Part shown: positions 63,553 to 64,000 of the stretch, in pieces
How the letters are laid out: every line of letters begins with the position of its first letter
Position numbering within the stretch: the stretch's first letter is position 1
Assembly: GCA_963920705.1 (NCBI GenBank)
Contig: OY987226.1
Location: forward strand, 10,170,501-10,234,500
Direction: 5' to 3'
DNA length: 64,000 bases
DNA from: Odiellus spinosus
Lineage: Eukaryota; Arthropoda; Arachnida; Opiliones; Phalangiidae
The notes under the pieces: generated by a model
The model's input: only the letters and a program-made list of their open reading frames with translations
Database searches by the model: none
Told to the model about the DNA's origin: nothing
Program-made: the position numbers and the translations under genes

Positions 63553-64000
63553 TTAATAGAAATTTCCATGAGTATGTAGATTCTCTATTAACTGATTGAA
63601 GTAAACCATAGAAATCTCTATTAACAGATTGAAGTAAACCATAGAAATCTCTATTAACAGATTGAAGTAAACCATAGAAATCTCTATTAACAGATTGAAG
63701 TAAACCATAGAAATCTCCATTAACAGATTGAAGTAAACCATAGAAATCTCTATTAACAGATTGAAGTAAACCATAGAAATCTCTATTAACAGATTGAAGT
63801 AAACCGTAGAAATCTCTATTAACAGATTGAAGTAAACCGTAGAAATCTCCATTAACAGATTGAAGTAAACCATAGAAATCTCCATTAACAGATTGAAGTA
63901 AACCATAGAAATCTCCATTAACAGATTGAAGTAAACCATAGAAATCTCCATTAACAGATTGAAGTAAACTATATAGAAATATCCTTTTATAGATTGAAAT
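63553..64000. repeat. 33-bp tandem array, about 13 copies, running off the right edge
   Basis: Unit ATTAACAGATTGAAGTAAAC plus CATAGAAATCTCC, with T/C and A/G variants at fixed positions. The unit length is a multiple of three, so the minus strand stays open and gives an 11-residue repeat (MEISMVYFNLL). This is an artefact of the array. Confidence 0.9.

Noticed and set aside
63553-63951. 132-codon minus-strand frame with an 11-residue repeat
   Set aside because: It is the 33-bp tandem array read in a permitted frame. There is no splice signal, start context or nonrepeat sequence.

Overview
This is an intron-rich, AT-rich animal nuclear DNA window, most likely from an arthropod and plausibly an insect. 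The evidence is clean GT-AG introns, a metazoan LARP1 gene, and a dense load of short inverted-repeat elements and young tandem repeats. No bacterial, viral or organellar gene is visible. The species cannot be named from the sequence.

Layout: (1) Positions 1-1785, minus strand: the 5' coding end of an unidentified, low-complexity, Ser/Asn/Met/Gln-rich protein that runs off the left edge. (2) About 1.8-3.9 kb: a divergent intergenic region with CCAAT, CRE-like and ETS-like sites. (3) Positions 3898-36315, plus strand: a complete La-related protein 1 gene (larp1). I could join it as 17 exons with consistent splice phase, giving 1300 residues. It carries an N-terminal PPxPW-type motif, an RG-rich linker, the La motif and the C-terminal DM15 cap/TOP-binding repeats. 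Intron 1 alone is 21.7 kb and holds most of the repeats. (4) About 36.3-40.8 kb: a probable long larp1 3' UTR. (5) About 40.8-45.1 kb: a tail-to-tail intergenic region full of inverted-repeat elements. (6) Positions 45193-60520, minus strand: a second gene, seven exons recovered, resembling the CRACD/CRACDL (DUF4592) family of actin-capping regulators. It has one giant 3.5 kb exon, and its start codon lies upstream of what I can recognise. (7) About 60.5-64 kb: AT-rich DNA ending in a 33-bp tandem array that runs off the right edge.

Repeat landscape: at least five inverted-repeat (MITE-like) families are present. One family has TTAA at both ends and termini AGGGAGAATGCAACCT. A 2.7 kb nested foldback lies at 22.9-25.6 kb. 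There are tandem arrays with units of 22, 28, 32, 33, 34, 44 and about 525 bp, and an interspersed family with a CCTGGAAATATCAGGGAAA core.

No new multi-gene system was found. The observations most worth checking are a pyrimidine tract plus TISU/YY1-like start at larp1 itself, the nested foldback, and a convergent pair of CTCF-core-like sites in the larp1 3' region. The two identified genes are housekeeping or cytoskeletal and show no sign of working together.
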